This document shows positions 29,360-37,292 of a DNA stretch of 64,000 bases, piece after piece. Every line of letters begins with the position of its first letter. The stretch's first letter is position 1. Under the pieces are notes generated by a model that saw only the letters and a list, made by a program, of their open reading frames with translations, was not told the origin of the DNA and did not search any database. Source of the DNA: Actinomadura sp. J1-007 (lineage in GTDB: Bacteria; Actinomycetota; Actinomycetes; Streptosporangiales; Streptosporangiaceae); contig NZ_WING01000003.1 of the NCBI RefSeq assembly GCF_009793335.1, positions 1,054,001-1,118,000 of the forward strand. Reading direction: 5' to 3'. A program made the translations under genes and the position numbers.

Positions 29360-30438
29360 GGTCGTCTCCTTCCGAGCCGGCCGGCCGCGGGGCGCAGCGG
29401 GACGTCGAGCGCGTCGTAGAGCCCCGGTTCGGCGTCCACGAGCCAGTCGATGGCGCTCACCAGCCGGCCGACCGCGGTGGCGTTGCCGCCCGCGGCCCGG
29501 TTGCCGGTCTCGTCGGTGGCCTCGACCGTGACCTCGATGCGCGGCACGCCCTCGATGACCACCCGGTGCGCGCCGTCGCCGCCGCCGGGCGGCACCGGCC
29601 AGTCCGGCGCGCACGACGCGTGGATGCGGGTGACGTGCTCGATGACGATGCGCGGCTCGCCGTCCACGACGCCCTGCACCTCGAAGCGCACCGCGCCCTG
29701 CGTGCCCGCCTCGAACTCCCCCATCGACGGGGTGGTCACCGCGGCGTCCAGGGGGCGGCGGTCGACGGTCTCGCGGACCTCGTCCAGCTCGACGCCGAGG
29801 GCCCGCGCCATCAGCCGCACCTGGCCGCCCCACACCATGCTCGGGACGGTCGGCGCGAGCATCGGCGGCTCGTAGTCCATCGGCTGGCCCATGCCGACCA
29901 GGTACCGGACCGAGTCCGGCTGGTCGTAGGTCGAGTAGTCGAAGATCTCCTGGCAGCGGACCACGTCCACGGTGGTGCCGAGCCCGCTGACCAGCAGCGG
30001 CAGCACGTCGTTGCCCCAGCCCGGGTCCACGCCGGACACGAACAGCGAGCCGCCGCCCTCCTTCACGGCGGCGAGGACCGGGTCCCGCGTCTCGGGCGGG
30101 GCGCCGCGCTGGTCGTAGAGCGCGTACAGCGCGGGGGTGACGACGACCGCGCCCGCGCGGACCGCCCTGACGATGTCGGCGAGCGCGTCGTCCGGGCGGA
30201 CGTCGCCGGACGCCGCGTACACCACCGCGCCCGGCCGGGCGCCCAGCACCGCGTCCGCGTCGCGGGTCGCCGCGACGCCGAGGTCGCGGCCGAGCCCGGC
30301 GAGGTCGCCCGCGTCGCGGCCCGCCTTGCCCGGGTCGTGGACGATCACGGCCGCGAGTTCCAGCGCCGGGTGGGCGTCGACGGCGCGGATGGCCAGCCGG
30401 CCGACGTTGCCGGTGCCCCAGACAGCCGTGGAGATCAT
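29356..30438 (-). CDS. NAD(P)-dependent dehydrogenase with DapB-like N-terminal domain
   Basis: This 360-residue oxidoreductase begins with a Rossmann motif (TAVWGTGNVGRLAIRAVDAHP) typical of dihydrodipicolinate reductase N-terminal domains, followed by VVYAASGDVRPDDALADI and a long C-terminal catalytic domain (GVDPGWGNDVLPLLVSGL). It is longer than DapB and closer to the 2,4-diaminopentanoate dehydrogenase-like group common in mycobacteria and relatives. The substrate is unknown. The ATG at 30438 lies 13 bases from a perfect KstR2-type palindrome, suggesting control with steroid ring-degradation genes. It is coupled to the CMD-family gene downstream. Confidence 0.85.
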   Translation of the reverse strand: MISTAVWGTGNVGRLAIRAVDAHPALELAAVIVHDPGKAGRDAGDLAGLGRDLGVAATRDADAVLGARPGAVVYAASGDVRPDDALADIVRAVRAGAVVVTPALYALYDQRGAPPETRDPVLAAVKEGGGSLFVSGVDPGWGNDVLPLLVSGLGTTVDVVRCQEIFDYSTYDQPDSVRYLVGMGQPMDYEPPMLAPTVPSMVWGGQVRLMARALGVELDEVRETVDRRPLDAAVTTPSMGEFEAGTQGAVRFEVQGVVDGEPRIVIEHVTRIHASCAPDWPVPPGGGDGAHRVVIEGVPRIEVTVEATDETGNRAAGGNATAVGRLVSAIDWLVDAEPGLYDALDVPLRPAAGRLGRRRP

Positions 30439-30450
30439 GCGCCGGAGAGT

Positions 30451-30464
30451 AACAAGCGCTTGGT
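30451..30464. promoter_or_regulatory. KstR2-like operator
   Basis: AACAAGCGCTTGGT matches the KstR2 consensus AnCAAGnnCTTGnT at every fixed position, with the perfect palindrome CAAGCGCTTG inside. It lies 13 bases from the dehydrogenase start and 110 bases from the divergent NTF2-like gene, so it could control both. Confidence 0.65.
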
Positions 30465-30573
30465 CAGAGGTACAGCCTCGCGCCGCGCGCCGGGCGGCCA
30501 CTTCCGGACGTTGTACGGCGCGGGCATAGTCTCTGACCCATCCGTTCGACGATTTGCCTGGAGAGGTGGCGGG

Positions 30574-30972
30574 ATGAACCCCTTCCGCGCGGCCGTGGAG
30601 GCCGGCGACATGGACGCGGTCGTGGCCCTGCTCGCTGAGAACGTCGTGTTCACGAGCCCGGTCGCGTTCAAGCCGTACCCCGGCAAGCCGATCACCGCGG
30701 CGATCCTGCGGGGCGTGTTCCGGGTCTTCACCGACTTCCGCTACGTCCGCGAGATCGGCGACCCGGCGGGGAGCGACCACGCGCTGGTGTTCAAGGCCAA
30801 GGTCGGCGACCGGGAGATCGAGGGCTGCGACTTCCTGCACTTCGACGGCGACGGCAGGATCGACGAACTCACGGTGATGGTCCGGCCGCTGTCGGCGGCC
30901 CAGGCCCTCGCGGAGGCCATGGGCGCCCAGTTCGACCGGATCGAGCGCGAGGCGCTCGCCGCGGACCGCTGA
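30574..30972 (+). CDS. NTF2/SnoaL-like small protein
   Basis: This 132-residue protein has the cone-shaped alpha+beta fold signature of the NTF2-like superfamily (MNPFRAAVEAGDMDAVVALLAENVVFTSPV; FVEFKAKVGDREIEGCDFLHFDGDGRIDELTVMVRPL pattern). This fold includes ketosteroid isomerases, SnoaL cyclases and limonene epoxide hydrolases. The Tyr/Asp set that defines ketosteroid isomerase is not clearly present, so I leave the activity open. The ATG at 30574 follows GAGAGG. It is divergent from the dehydrogenase/CMD operon across the KstR2-like site, which makes a steroid-related role possible. Confidence 0.8.
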   Translation: MNPFRAAVEAGDMDAVVALLAENVVFTSPVAFKPYPGKPITAAILRGVFRVFTDFRYVREIGDPAGSDHALVFKAKVGDREIEGCDFLHFDGDGRIDELTVMVRPLSAAQALAEAMGAQFDRIEREALAADR

Positions 30973-31209
30973 CCTGGGGCGGAGCCGCGCCATTCCCGCG
31001 TGCGGCGCTCGCGGCTCCGCGCGCGTTCCCGACGTGGCCGCGAACGGCTTTCGCGGGAGCGATTGGAGCACGTCCTCGCGGGTAAATCGGTTGCCGACAG
31101 TGGGCCCATTGCGGTGACGCGGAACTGCATCGTCGGTCCATTGCGGGCGATCGCTCCGGCCCCTGGTGTTGCCCGAGTCCGTTCGACTGACGGCTCAGGT
31201 GAGGACGTG

Positions 31210-32315
31210 ATGGTTCCCAGGCGGCTCAGGCCGATGCCCGGCCCGGCGGACGTGTCGGGGGCGGCCGTCCCCGGCTCGGACGGCGCGCGTTCCGACTCCG
31301 CGGAACGGAGCGGGCGTGAGAATTCCGAAGAACGGTCCGAACGGTGGCGCCTGAATGCCGACGAGGCGCAACTCGAAGTGCTCACGGCCGCCGCGGCCTT
31401 GAACGGGAAAAGCGTCTCGGCCTATGTCATGCAAGTGGCGCTCGCCCGCGCCCGGCAGGACCTCGCGACGGCGGGGACGACGGAAACGGCGGAGAACGAG
31501 CCGCTCGGCGTTCGTTCGCCCGGCGCTACGGCGGATGTCGCCGTTCCGGACGATGCCAAGGCGACCGGCCACACGTGGGCCGGGGACGCCGCGGACGACA
31601 CCCGGACGGCCGGGGCGGGCCCGAACGCCGCGGGAGCCGCGGTGACCCGTTCCCACGTGTGCGGCGCCGGCGGCGTCGCGGTCGCGGGCGGCGCCGGCGG
31701 GCCGGCCGAGCCGGTGACGGCGCTGGTGGAGGCCGCGTCCTCCGGGGCGCGGCGAGCGGCCGCCGTGCCGGAGGACGAGCCGTTGGAGGCGGCCTCACGG
31801 GCGGCGGCGCTGGAGGCCCGGCTGGCACGGACGGCGGCCGGGCACGCGGCGGACCTGGTGCGCAGGGACCTGATGCACGCCGACGCGGCGGCTCGGGCGC
31901 GGGTCGTCGTGCACGAGCTCTGGCGCGCGTGGGGCTGGGGGCGCTGGCCGACGAGGGGATGCTGATGGCCAGCGAACTGGTCACCAACGCCTTCGTGCAC
32001 GGCGGGGGCGACACGGTGACGTTGAGCCTGGGCATGGCGCGGGACCGCGGCGAGGTGGTGTGCGGCGTCGGGGATTCGAGCCCGGCCCCGCCCCGCAGCG
32101 GCCGCGCGGCCGACGACGAGGAAGGCGGCCGGGGCCTGGCGCTGGTCGCGGCGATGGCCTCGTCCTGCGGGTGGTACCGGGTCGAGGGCGGGAAGGTGGT
32201 GTGGTTCTCGCAGCGGGCGTCGGATGGCCCCGGTCCGGCGCGGCCCGCCCGTTTCCCCGCGGGGAGCTGCCTGCCGCATCCGGTGCTCGCCGGAGGAGCG
32301 CGGGAAGCGCCCTAG
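31210..32315 (+). CDS. HATPase (RsbW-like) protein with N-terminal DUF1778-like segment (one-base frameshift)
   Basis: The 368 residues after correction contain two recognisable parts. Residues about 40-90 (LNADEAQLEVLTAAAALNGKS followed by VSAYVMQVALARARQDL) look like a DUF1778 ribbon-helix-helix antitoxin. After a low-complexity Ala/Gly middle region comes a GHKL ATPase (LMASELVTNAFVHGGGDTVT for the N box, GVGDSSPAPP and EGGRGLALVAAMASSCGW for the G boxes) like the anti-sigma kinases RsbW/SpoIIAB. A slip in the four-G run 31931-31934 separates them; one added G gives WGLGALADEG. It precedes three GAF-ANTAR genes. A role in partner switching is inferred. Confidence 0.75.
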
Positions 32316-32336
32316 GGCCTACGGCCCGGCGGCGGA

Positions 32337-33818
32337 GTGCGCAGGGCATACGGTTGGGGCGTGGAGCGTCGACAGCGTGCCTGGCGGTACGCGATCGAGC
32401 GGGCGGCCGAGACCGGCGAGTGGCCGGTGACGGTGGCGCGGGCGTGCGCGGTGGCCGTCCCGGTGCTCGGCGTCGACGGCTTCGGGGTGACCCTGGTCGT
32501 CGGTCCGCGCCTGCGGGAGATGGCGGGCACGTCGGGACCGGTCGGGACGTTGGTCGAGGAGTCGCAGCTCACGGTCGGCGAGGGCCCGTGCACCGACGCC
32601 TACACCACGCTCGAACCGGTCCAGGTGCCGGACGTGGAGGCCGCGCGCGACCGCTGGCCCGGCTGGGTGCCGATGGTCGCGGGGCGCGACGTCGGCGCCG
32701 TGTTCGCGTTCCCGTTGCAGGTGGCGGGCGTACGGATCGGCGTCGTCGACTTCTACCGCGCCACGCCGGAACCGCTGGGCGAGGACCGGTTCGCGGAGGC
32801 CGTCGCGTTCGCCGACGTCGCCGCCGGAGTGGCGTTCCGAGGCCACCCGGCGCCCGGGACGCTGACCGGACTGGACGGCACCGAACCGCCCCACGGGTTC
32901 CCGCGGGTGGTCCACCAGGCGTGCGGCATGCTGGCGGCGATACTGGAGGTCGGGGTCGACGAGGCGTGCGCCCGCCTGCGCGCCTACGCCTACCTGCACG
33001 AACAGCCCCTCACCGACCTCGCCGGCCAGGTGGTGAGCCGCACCTTCCCCCTCAAGACGGCGAGCAGCCCGGCCCCACCTCTGACCCCTGCCCCGCCCAC
33101 CCCACCAGCCCGCGCAGCAAAACACCTGGCAAGGACCGGAGCCAAACGAACGACGCGGCACGAACGACGCGAGCGACGCGGGCGGTGCGGGCGGAGCGAA
33201 TGGCGCAGGCGGCGCGGACGGGCGGCGCGGACGACGCGAGCGATGCGGGCGGCGCGGGATGGCGCAGGCGGCGAGGAGTGGCGCGGCGCAAGCGGAGGGG
33301 GCGGCGCGGACGGCGCGAGCGATGCGGGGCGCGGGATGGCGCGGACGGTGCGGAGTGACGCGGCGCAGGCTGCGCGGCCGGCGCGGTGCGGTGCGAGTGA
33401 TGCGGAACGGCGCGGCGCGGGCGGCGCGGAGCAGCGCGGAGCAGCGCGGCGCGGTGCGGCGCGGTGCGGCGCGGTGCGGCGCGGTGCGGCGCGGTGCGGC
33501 GCGGTGCGGCGCGGTGCGGCGCGGTGCGGAACGGCGCGGCGGGGGGATGGACGTGTGGCCGGGCGGGGGGATGGACGTGTGGTGCAGGCGGGGCGGGCTG
33601 CGCGGCGCGAAAGAGCGAACGATGCGAGGTCGGCGTGGACGGCACGGCACGGCGCGGCGCGGGGTGGGGCTGACGGGGTGGGGTGGGTGCTGTCGCTCGG
33701 GTCAGCGGTCGGCGTGGTCTGGGGGGTCGATCAGGTCGCCGGGGTCGAGGGTGCGGGTCACGATGCCGTGGGCGATGTCGGTGAGGCGGCCGTTGTGGCT
33801 GCGGGCGTAGTCGCGTAG
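32337..33818 (+). CDS. GAF-ANTAR regulator with low-complexity tail
   Basis: The first 245 residues hold a GAF sensor domain (LTVGEGPCTDAYTTLEPVQV to AVFAFPLQVAGVRIGVVDFYR) and an ANTAR RNA-binding domain of the variant lacking IEQAKG (VVHQACGMLAAILEVGVDEA and LTDLAGQVVSRTFPL). The recognisable protein ends near 33060. The frame then stays open through GC-rich repeats to 33818, overlapping the convergent neighbour, so the true end is uncertain; a lost stop through an indel is as likely as a real tail. GTG at 32337 or 32361 (MERRQRAW) could be the start. ANTAR proteins bind dual hairpins in nascent RNA and prevent termination. Confidence 0.75.
   Translation: MRRAYGWGVERRQRAWRYAIERAAETGEWPVTVARACAVAVPVLGVDGFGVTLVVGPRLREMAGTSGPVGTLVEESQLTVGEGPCTDAYTTLEPVQVPDVEAARDRWPGWVPMVAGRDVGAVFAFPLQVAGVRIGVVDFYRATPEPLGEDRFAEAVAFADVAAGVAFRGHPAPGTLTGLDGTEPPHGFPRVVHQACGMLAAILEVGVDEACARLRAYAYLHEQPLTDLAGQVVSRTFPLKTASSPAPPLTPAPPTPPARAAKHLARTGAKRTTRHERRERRGRCGRSEWRRRRGRAARTTRAMRAARDGAGGEEWRGASGGGGADGASDAGRGMARTVRSDAAQAARPARCGASDAERRGAGGAEQRGAARRGAARCGAVRRGAARCGAVRRGAARCGTARRGDGRVAGRGDGRVVQAGRAARRERANDARSAWTARHGAARGGADGVGWVLSLGSAVGVVWGVDQVAGVEGAGHDAVGDVGEAAVVAAGVVA
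33160..33545. repeat. GC-rich simple repeats with eight tandem decamers
   Basis: The region consists of short GCG-rich words. From 33451 to 33530 the decamer GCGGTGCGGC is repeated eight times with only the last base changed in the final copy. Ten-base periodicity means each 30 bases encode the same ten residues in a frame (RCGAVRRGAA). No gene family is recognisable here. Confidence 0.85.
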
Positions 33819-34457
33819 CGCGGTGAAGGCGCGCTCCATCGACCACACGTGCCGTTCGGCGAGCACGCCCTTGGCCTGCTCGATGATGATGCGGCTGGTG
33901 AGGGCGGTCTGGAGCTGCTCGGCCAGCACCTCGCCCGCGCGTACGGCGCGTTCGTGCAGCAGCCCGATGGTGGCGATGTCGGCGAGCGCCTGCCCGAGTT
34001 CGACGGTGACGGGAGCCAGCTCCCCGGGCTCGGTGCTGAAGAGGTTGAGCGCTCCGATCACCTCGTGGCGCAGCCTCATCGGCAGCGCGCTGACGGCGGA
34101 GAACCCGCAGCCGACCGCCTCCTCGGCGAACCGTCCCCACAGCCGCCTGGCCTCGGGTCCGGTCAGGTCGGCGCAGTGCACGGCCTCGCCGGAACGGAAG
34201 CAGTCCAGGCAGGGGCCCTGCTCGTTCTGCAACTGGAACAGCTCCAGCAGGCGGGACTGCTCGCTGGAGGCCGCCATCAGCGCCAGGTTGCCGCGCTGGT
34301 CGGTCACCAGCAGCCCGGAGGCCTGGACGTCGAGCAGGTCCACAGCGCGCTCCGCCAAACCGTGCAGGAAGTCCATGACGTCGAAGTCGGAGACGAGCGT
34401 GTCGGCGAGTTCGACGAACGCTCTGATTCCCGGCAGCTCGGCACGGTGCGACTCCAC
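33702..34457 (-). CDS. GAF-ANTAR antiterminator
   Basis: This 251-residue protein has a GAF domain (about 15-165; GLLVTDQRGNLALMAASSEQ and NEQGPCLDCFRSGEAVHCADL) and a classic ANTAR domain (about 180-240; LQTALTSRIIIEQAKGVLAE with RAFTALRDYARSHNGRLTDIA). The intact IEQAKG signature suggests RNA binding. It starts with GTG at 34457. It follows the next GAF-ANTAR gene on the same strand after 121 bases. GAF domains here may sense redox or small molecules; a Cys pair is present (GPCLDCF). Confidence 0.9.
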   Translation of the reverse strand: MESHRAELPGIRAFVELADTLVSDFDVMDFLHGLAERAVDLLDVQASGLLVTDQRGNLALMAASSEQSRLLELFQLQNEQGPCLDCFRSGEAVHCADLTGPEARRLWGRFAEEAVGCGFSAVSALPMRLRHEVIGALNLFSTEPGELAPVTVELGQALADIATIGLLHERAVRAGEVLAEQLQTALTSRIIIEQAKGVLAERHVWSMERAFTALRDYARSHNGRLTDIAHGIVTRTLDPGDLIDPPDHADR

Positions 34458-34578
34458 TCACGCAGACTACGCCACGCACGGTGGTGGCATCGATCCTGCC
34501 AGCATTGGAACGGCTGCCGTCACCGCGAGTCACCGAATACCGACGCGCGCGGGAGGCGGGCGGCGCCGGGCGCACCCG

Positions 34579-35331
34579 TCAATCCCGGCCGTTCGGCCGC
34601 CGGGTGAGGGGGTCGGGGGCGAACCGCAGGGCGCGTTCCACCACGCGCCGGGCCACCTCGGACAGCGCCATGTCGTGGGCGAACGCGTGGGCGCGCATCC
34701 GCACCAGCGCCTCCTCCACATCGGTGTCCAGTTGCACCGACACCATTCCCGCCGCCTGGTGCACCTGCGCGCCGAGCGCCAGTGACTCGACCGGCAGCAC
34801 CCCGGCGTCGGCGCCGCTCTCGACCGTGGTGTCCCTGGCGCGCTCGTCGAGCAGCAGCGCGAGCGCCGCGTCGGCGAAGAAGAAGGCGCGGCCTTGCTCG
34901 ACGTCCGACAGCGGGCCGGGACGGGCTCGCGCCAGCACGAGCACGCCGACCCGCACCGCGCCGGTCGCCAGCGGGAACGCGAACACCGCGCGGACCTCGG
35001 AGTTGCGCGCGACCGCCGTGAACAGCGGCCACCGCCGGCCGCACGCCGCGCTGGACAGGTCGGCCGCCAGGACCGGCGCGCCGGTCGTCACCGCCTCGAC
35101 GCACGGGCCGTCGCCGCTGGTGAGCTGGGCCTCCAGCAGGCGGCGGGCCAGTTCGCCGACCACGTGCGTCGGTTCGAGGCGGCCTCCGGCGAGCAGCGAG
35201 AGCCCCACGCCGGTGACCGCGATGGAGTCGGCGCACGCGAGGCACACGTCCTGTGCCGCCATCCGCCCGCCGCGCCGGCGCGCGGACTCGGCGATCAGGC
35301 CCCAGGCCGCCGTCTGCTCGTCGCTGACCAC
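34579..35331 (-). CDS. GAF-ANTAR regulator (variant ANTAR)
   Basis: This 250-residue protein has a GAF domain (DSIAVTGVGLSLLAGGRLEP; LTSGDGPCVEAVTTGAPVLA; AVFAFPLATGAVRVGVLVLA) and a variant ANTAR domain (VHQAAGMVSVQLDTDVEEAL and MALSEVARRVVERAL). It is closely similar in plan to the protein at 32337, so the two are likely paralogues. The longer gap upstream makes it the first gene of a two-gene minus-strand unit with the classic GAF-ANTAR gene. Confidence 0.9.
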   Translation of the reverse strand: MVSDEQTAAWGLIAESARRRGGRMAAQDVCLACADSIAVTGVGLSLLAGGRLEPTHVVGELARRLLEAQLTSGDGPCVEAVTTGAPVLAADLSSAACGRRWPLFTAVARNSEVRAVFAFPLATGAVRVGVLVLARARPGPLSDVEQGRAFFFADAALALLLDERARDTTVESGADAGVLPVESLALGAQVHQAAGMVSVQLDTDVEEALVRMRAHAFAHDMALSEVARRVVERALRFAPDPLTRRPNGRD

Positions 35332-36078
35332 CAGTGGAGACCGCCTGCCGGTTGATGTGACTCCGCGAAGAACCCACGACTACCGTACGCCGCGGCAACC
35401 AGCCAGGACGCCCGTCCCCGCCCGTACGTGATCATCGCTGTACGGACGGCGGCGGCGGGTCCGGCGGACCGCGGCGGCGGTGTCCGGCGCAGGGGCCGTG
35501 ACGGCCGCCGCGGCTCGGTACGAAGCGCGTGCGGGCCCGTCGCAGGAGTGCCGCGGGCACCCGCCGGGAGCGGACGAACAGGGGGTCGGCCGCGGGTCGC
35601 CGCAAGGCTTCGTTCGGTGCCGTCCCGCGACGGGAATGGTGAAATCAGGGTCGGGCCTGGGCGCAGGGATGCCCAGACCCGACCCCTACCTCCCCCACTA
35701 CGAGCCCGCAATTGTCCCCTTTTTGCGGCACTCCTTTGTTGGGGCAGGATTCGTCCCTCCCGGCCGCGGAAGGCGCGGCGCGCCGGAGGGCGACGGCACT
35801 GGTCAGCCTGTCAACGGTACGTTCGGCGACCTGGGGTTTTGTCGGGAGCGGGAGCTGATTCCCACACACTGTAAGCAACCCGCTACGGCGGCGCCACCCA
35901 TTCCAACAACACCGCCATTGATAATTATTGACGGCGTTCGGGCGGGGGTGGACGGAAAATAATGGCCCGAATGAATGCCGCCGATAGTGGCTCGGGAAAG
36001 GACCACCACGTCCCGGCCCCACGGCGAACCATGCGAAAGGGGGTCAGCCCGTTGCCCTGGCCGCGGTGGACGTGCCGG
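35332..36078. other. 747-base gap without a convincing gene
   Basis: No frame on either strand shows actinomycete codon bias or a known domain. The stretch from about 35695 to 35960 is markedly less GC-rich than its surroundings and contains an imperfect palindrome, CGCCATTGATAATTATTGACGGCG (35913-35936), with an ATAATTAT centre. It must hold the promoter of the GAF-ANTAR gene ending upstream at 35331. A degraded element or an unannotated small RNA is possible, but nothing recognisable was found. Confidence 0.5.
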
Positions 36079-36468
36079 TCAGCGGCGTCCTCGGCCGTGG
36101 GCCGTGCGCGCGGCGGCGCGGGACGGCTTCCGGCGGGCGGCGTCGGCGCGGTAGAGGCGGCCCGACGCGGCCACGGTGCGGTTGGCCACGGTGCAGACCT
36201 TGCTGCCGACCGCGGCCGCCGCGCGGGCCCGCGCCCGCGCGGTGCGGCGCTTGGCGAACCAGGCCAGCCCGAGGAACGGCGAGCCGGTGACCATGTAGAC
36301 GCCCATCAGCATCAGGCCCTCGCTCCAGGTGCCCTGGAGCAGGTAGGCCAGCCCGAACACGCCGGAGGCGACCGACGTCACCGCCAGGCCGCACGCGGCC
36401 ACGCCCGCGACCGCGCCGCCCGCGCCCACGGCGATGGCCCGCATCCCCCACCACAGCGCGTTCCTCAT
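36079..36468 (-). CDS. Small membrane protein of unknown function
   Basis: This 129-residue protein has two predicted membrane helices (MRAIAVGAGGAVAGVAACGLAVTSVASGVF and WSEGLMLMGVYMVTGSPFLGLAWF) and a basic Arg/Ala-rich C-terminus (RRTARARARAAAAVG), an inside-positive topology with both ends in the cytoplasm. I chose the ATG at 36468, which has GAGGGG directly before it; the frame extends upstream but without conserved content. I do not recognise the family. Confidence 0.6.
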   Translation of the reverse strand: MRNALWWGMRAIAVGAGGAVAGVAACGLAVTSVASGVFGLAYLLQGTWSEGLMLMGVYMVTGSPFLGLAWFAKRRTARARARAAAAVGSKVCTVANRTVAASGRLYRADAARRKPSRAAARTAHGRGRR

Positions 36469-36641
36469 CCCCTCGGGCCGTTCGGTCGTCGGTCCCGATC
36501 GCGCCACCACTGCCGCCCACCAACTCTCGTCGCTCGCCGTGTTCGTTCCGTGTCGTCTCGTGACGAACCTGAGACCTTGCCACACGGGGCGATCGGGGGC
36601 GGGGACTTGGCCGGGGACGGGCGTGTCGCCCGGCCGCCGCG

Positions 36642-37292
36642 TCACGCGGCGGGCAGTCCCATCAGGGGCAGGCACGGCGCGAGACCCTCGACGGTGACGG
36701 GGACGGTGCGGTGGCGTTCCCAGTCGGCGCGGGTCAGGCGCAGCCGGTGGTCGTTGACCGGCGCTCCGCGGACGACGCGCCGGTTCAGGCCGTCGGGCCG
36801 GTAGCCGAGCTTGCGCGAGACGGCGAGGGACGCGTGGTTGTCCTCGAAGGCGCTGGTGACGGCGGTCTCCATGCCGAGGCCGTCGAAGGCCAGATGCAGC
36901 ACGGCGGCGCGCATCTCGGTGCCGAGGCCGTGCCCCTGGTGCCGCCGACCGAGCCATGAGCCGGACGACACCTCACGGGTGACCGCCGCCTCGCGTCCCC
37001 TCAGCCCTTGCGTCCCGATGGGGGCGCCGTCGTGGAACACGACGAGGTCGAGCGACCAGTCCTCGGGCGTCCAGGCTCCGAGCTGCGCCCAGTGGTGCTG
37101 GACGACGCCGCGCGCGGCCTCGGCGGGCGGGGCGTCGGTCCACGGGACCACGAACGGCATCGTCTCGGGGGCGTGGACGCCCTGGGCCGCGACGTCGGCG
37201 AGAGCCGCCAGCTCCTCGGGCGACGGGAGCCGGAGTTCGAGCCGCGGCGTCCTCAGGCGCAGCCCGAGCGGCGGGAAGTGGTCGGCGAGCAT
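36642..37292 (-). CDS. GNAT acetyltransferase, RimJ/RimL-like
   Basis: This 216-residue protein shows the N-terminal RimJ/RimL pattern (LRTPRLELRLPSPEELAALADVA) and the acetyl-CoA loop (EVSSGSWLGRRHQGHGLGTEMRAAVLHLAFDGLG), then AFEDNHASLAVSRKLGYRPDG, the late GNAT motif. Such enzymes acetylate protein N-termini or small amines. Its start overlaps the last 40 bases of the upstream SARP/AAA gene on the same strand, so the two may be co-transcribed. Confidence 0.9.
   Translation of the reverse strand: MLADHFPPLGLRLRTPRLELRLPSPEELAALADVAAQGVHAPETMPFVVPWTDAPPAEAARGVVQHHWAQLGAWTPEDWSLDLVVFHDGAPIGTQGLRGREAAVTREVSSGSWLGRRHQGHGLGTEMRAAVLHLAFDGLGMETAVTSAFEDNHASLAVSRKLGYRPDGLNRRVVRGAPVNDHRLRLTRADWERHRTVPVTVEGLAPCLPLMGLPAA

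Noticed and set aside
33451..33530. Tandem decamers as a CRISPR array
   Set aside because: Units are ten bases with no spacers, and no cas gene is present.
35480..35962. A 160-residue frame in the gap after the GAF-ANTAR gene
   Set aside because: No codon bias, no domain, no ribosome site, and it runs through the AT-richer non-coding stretch.
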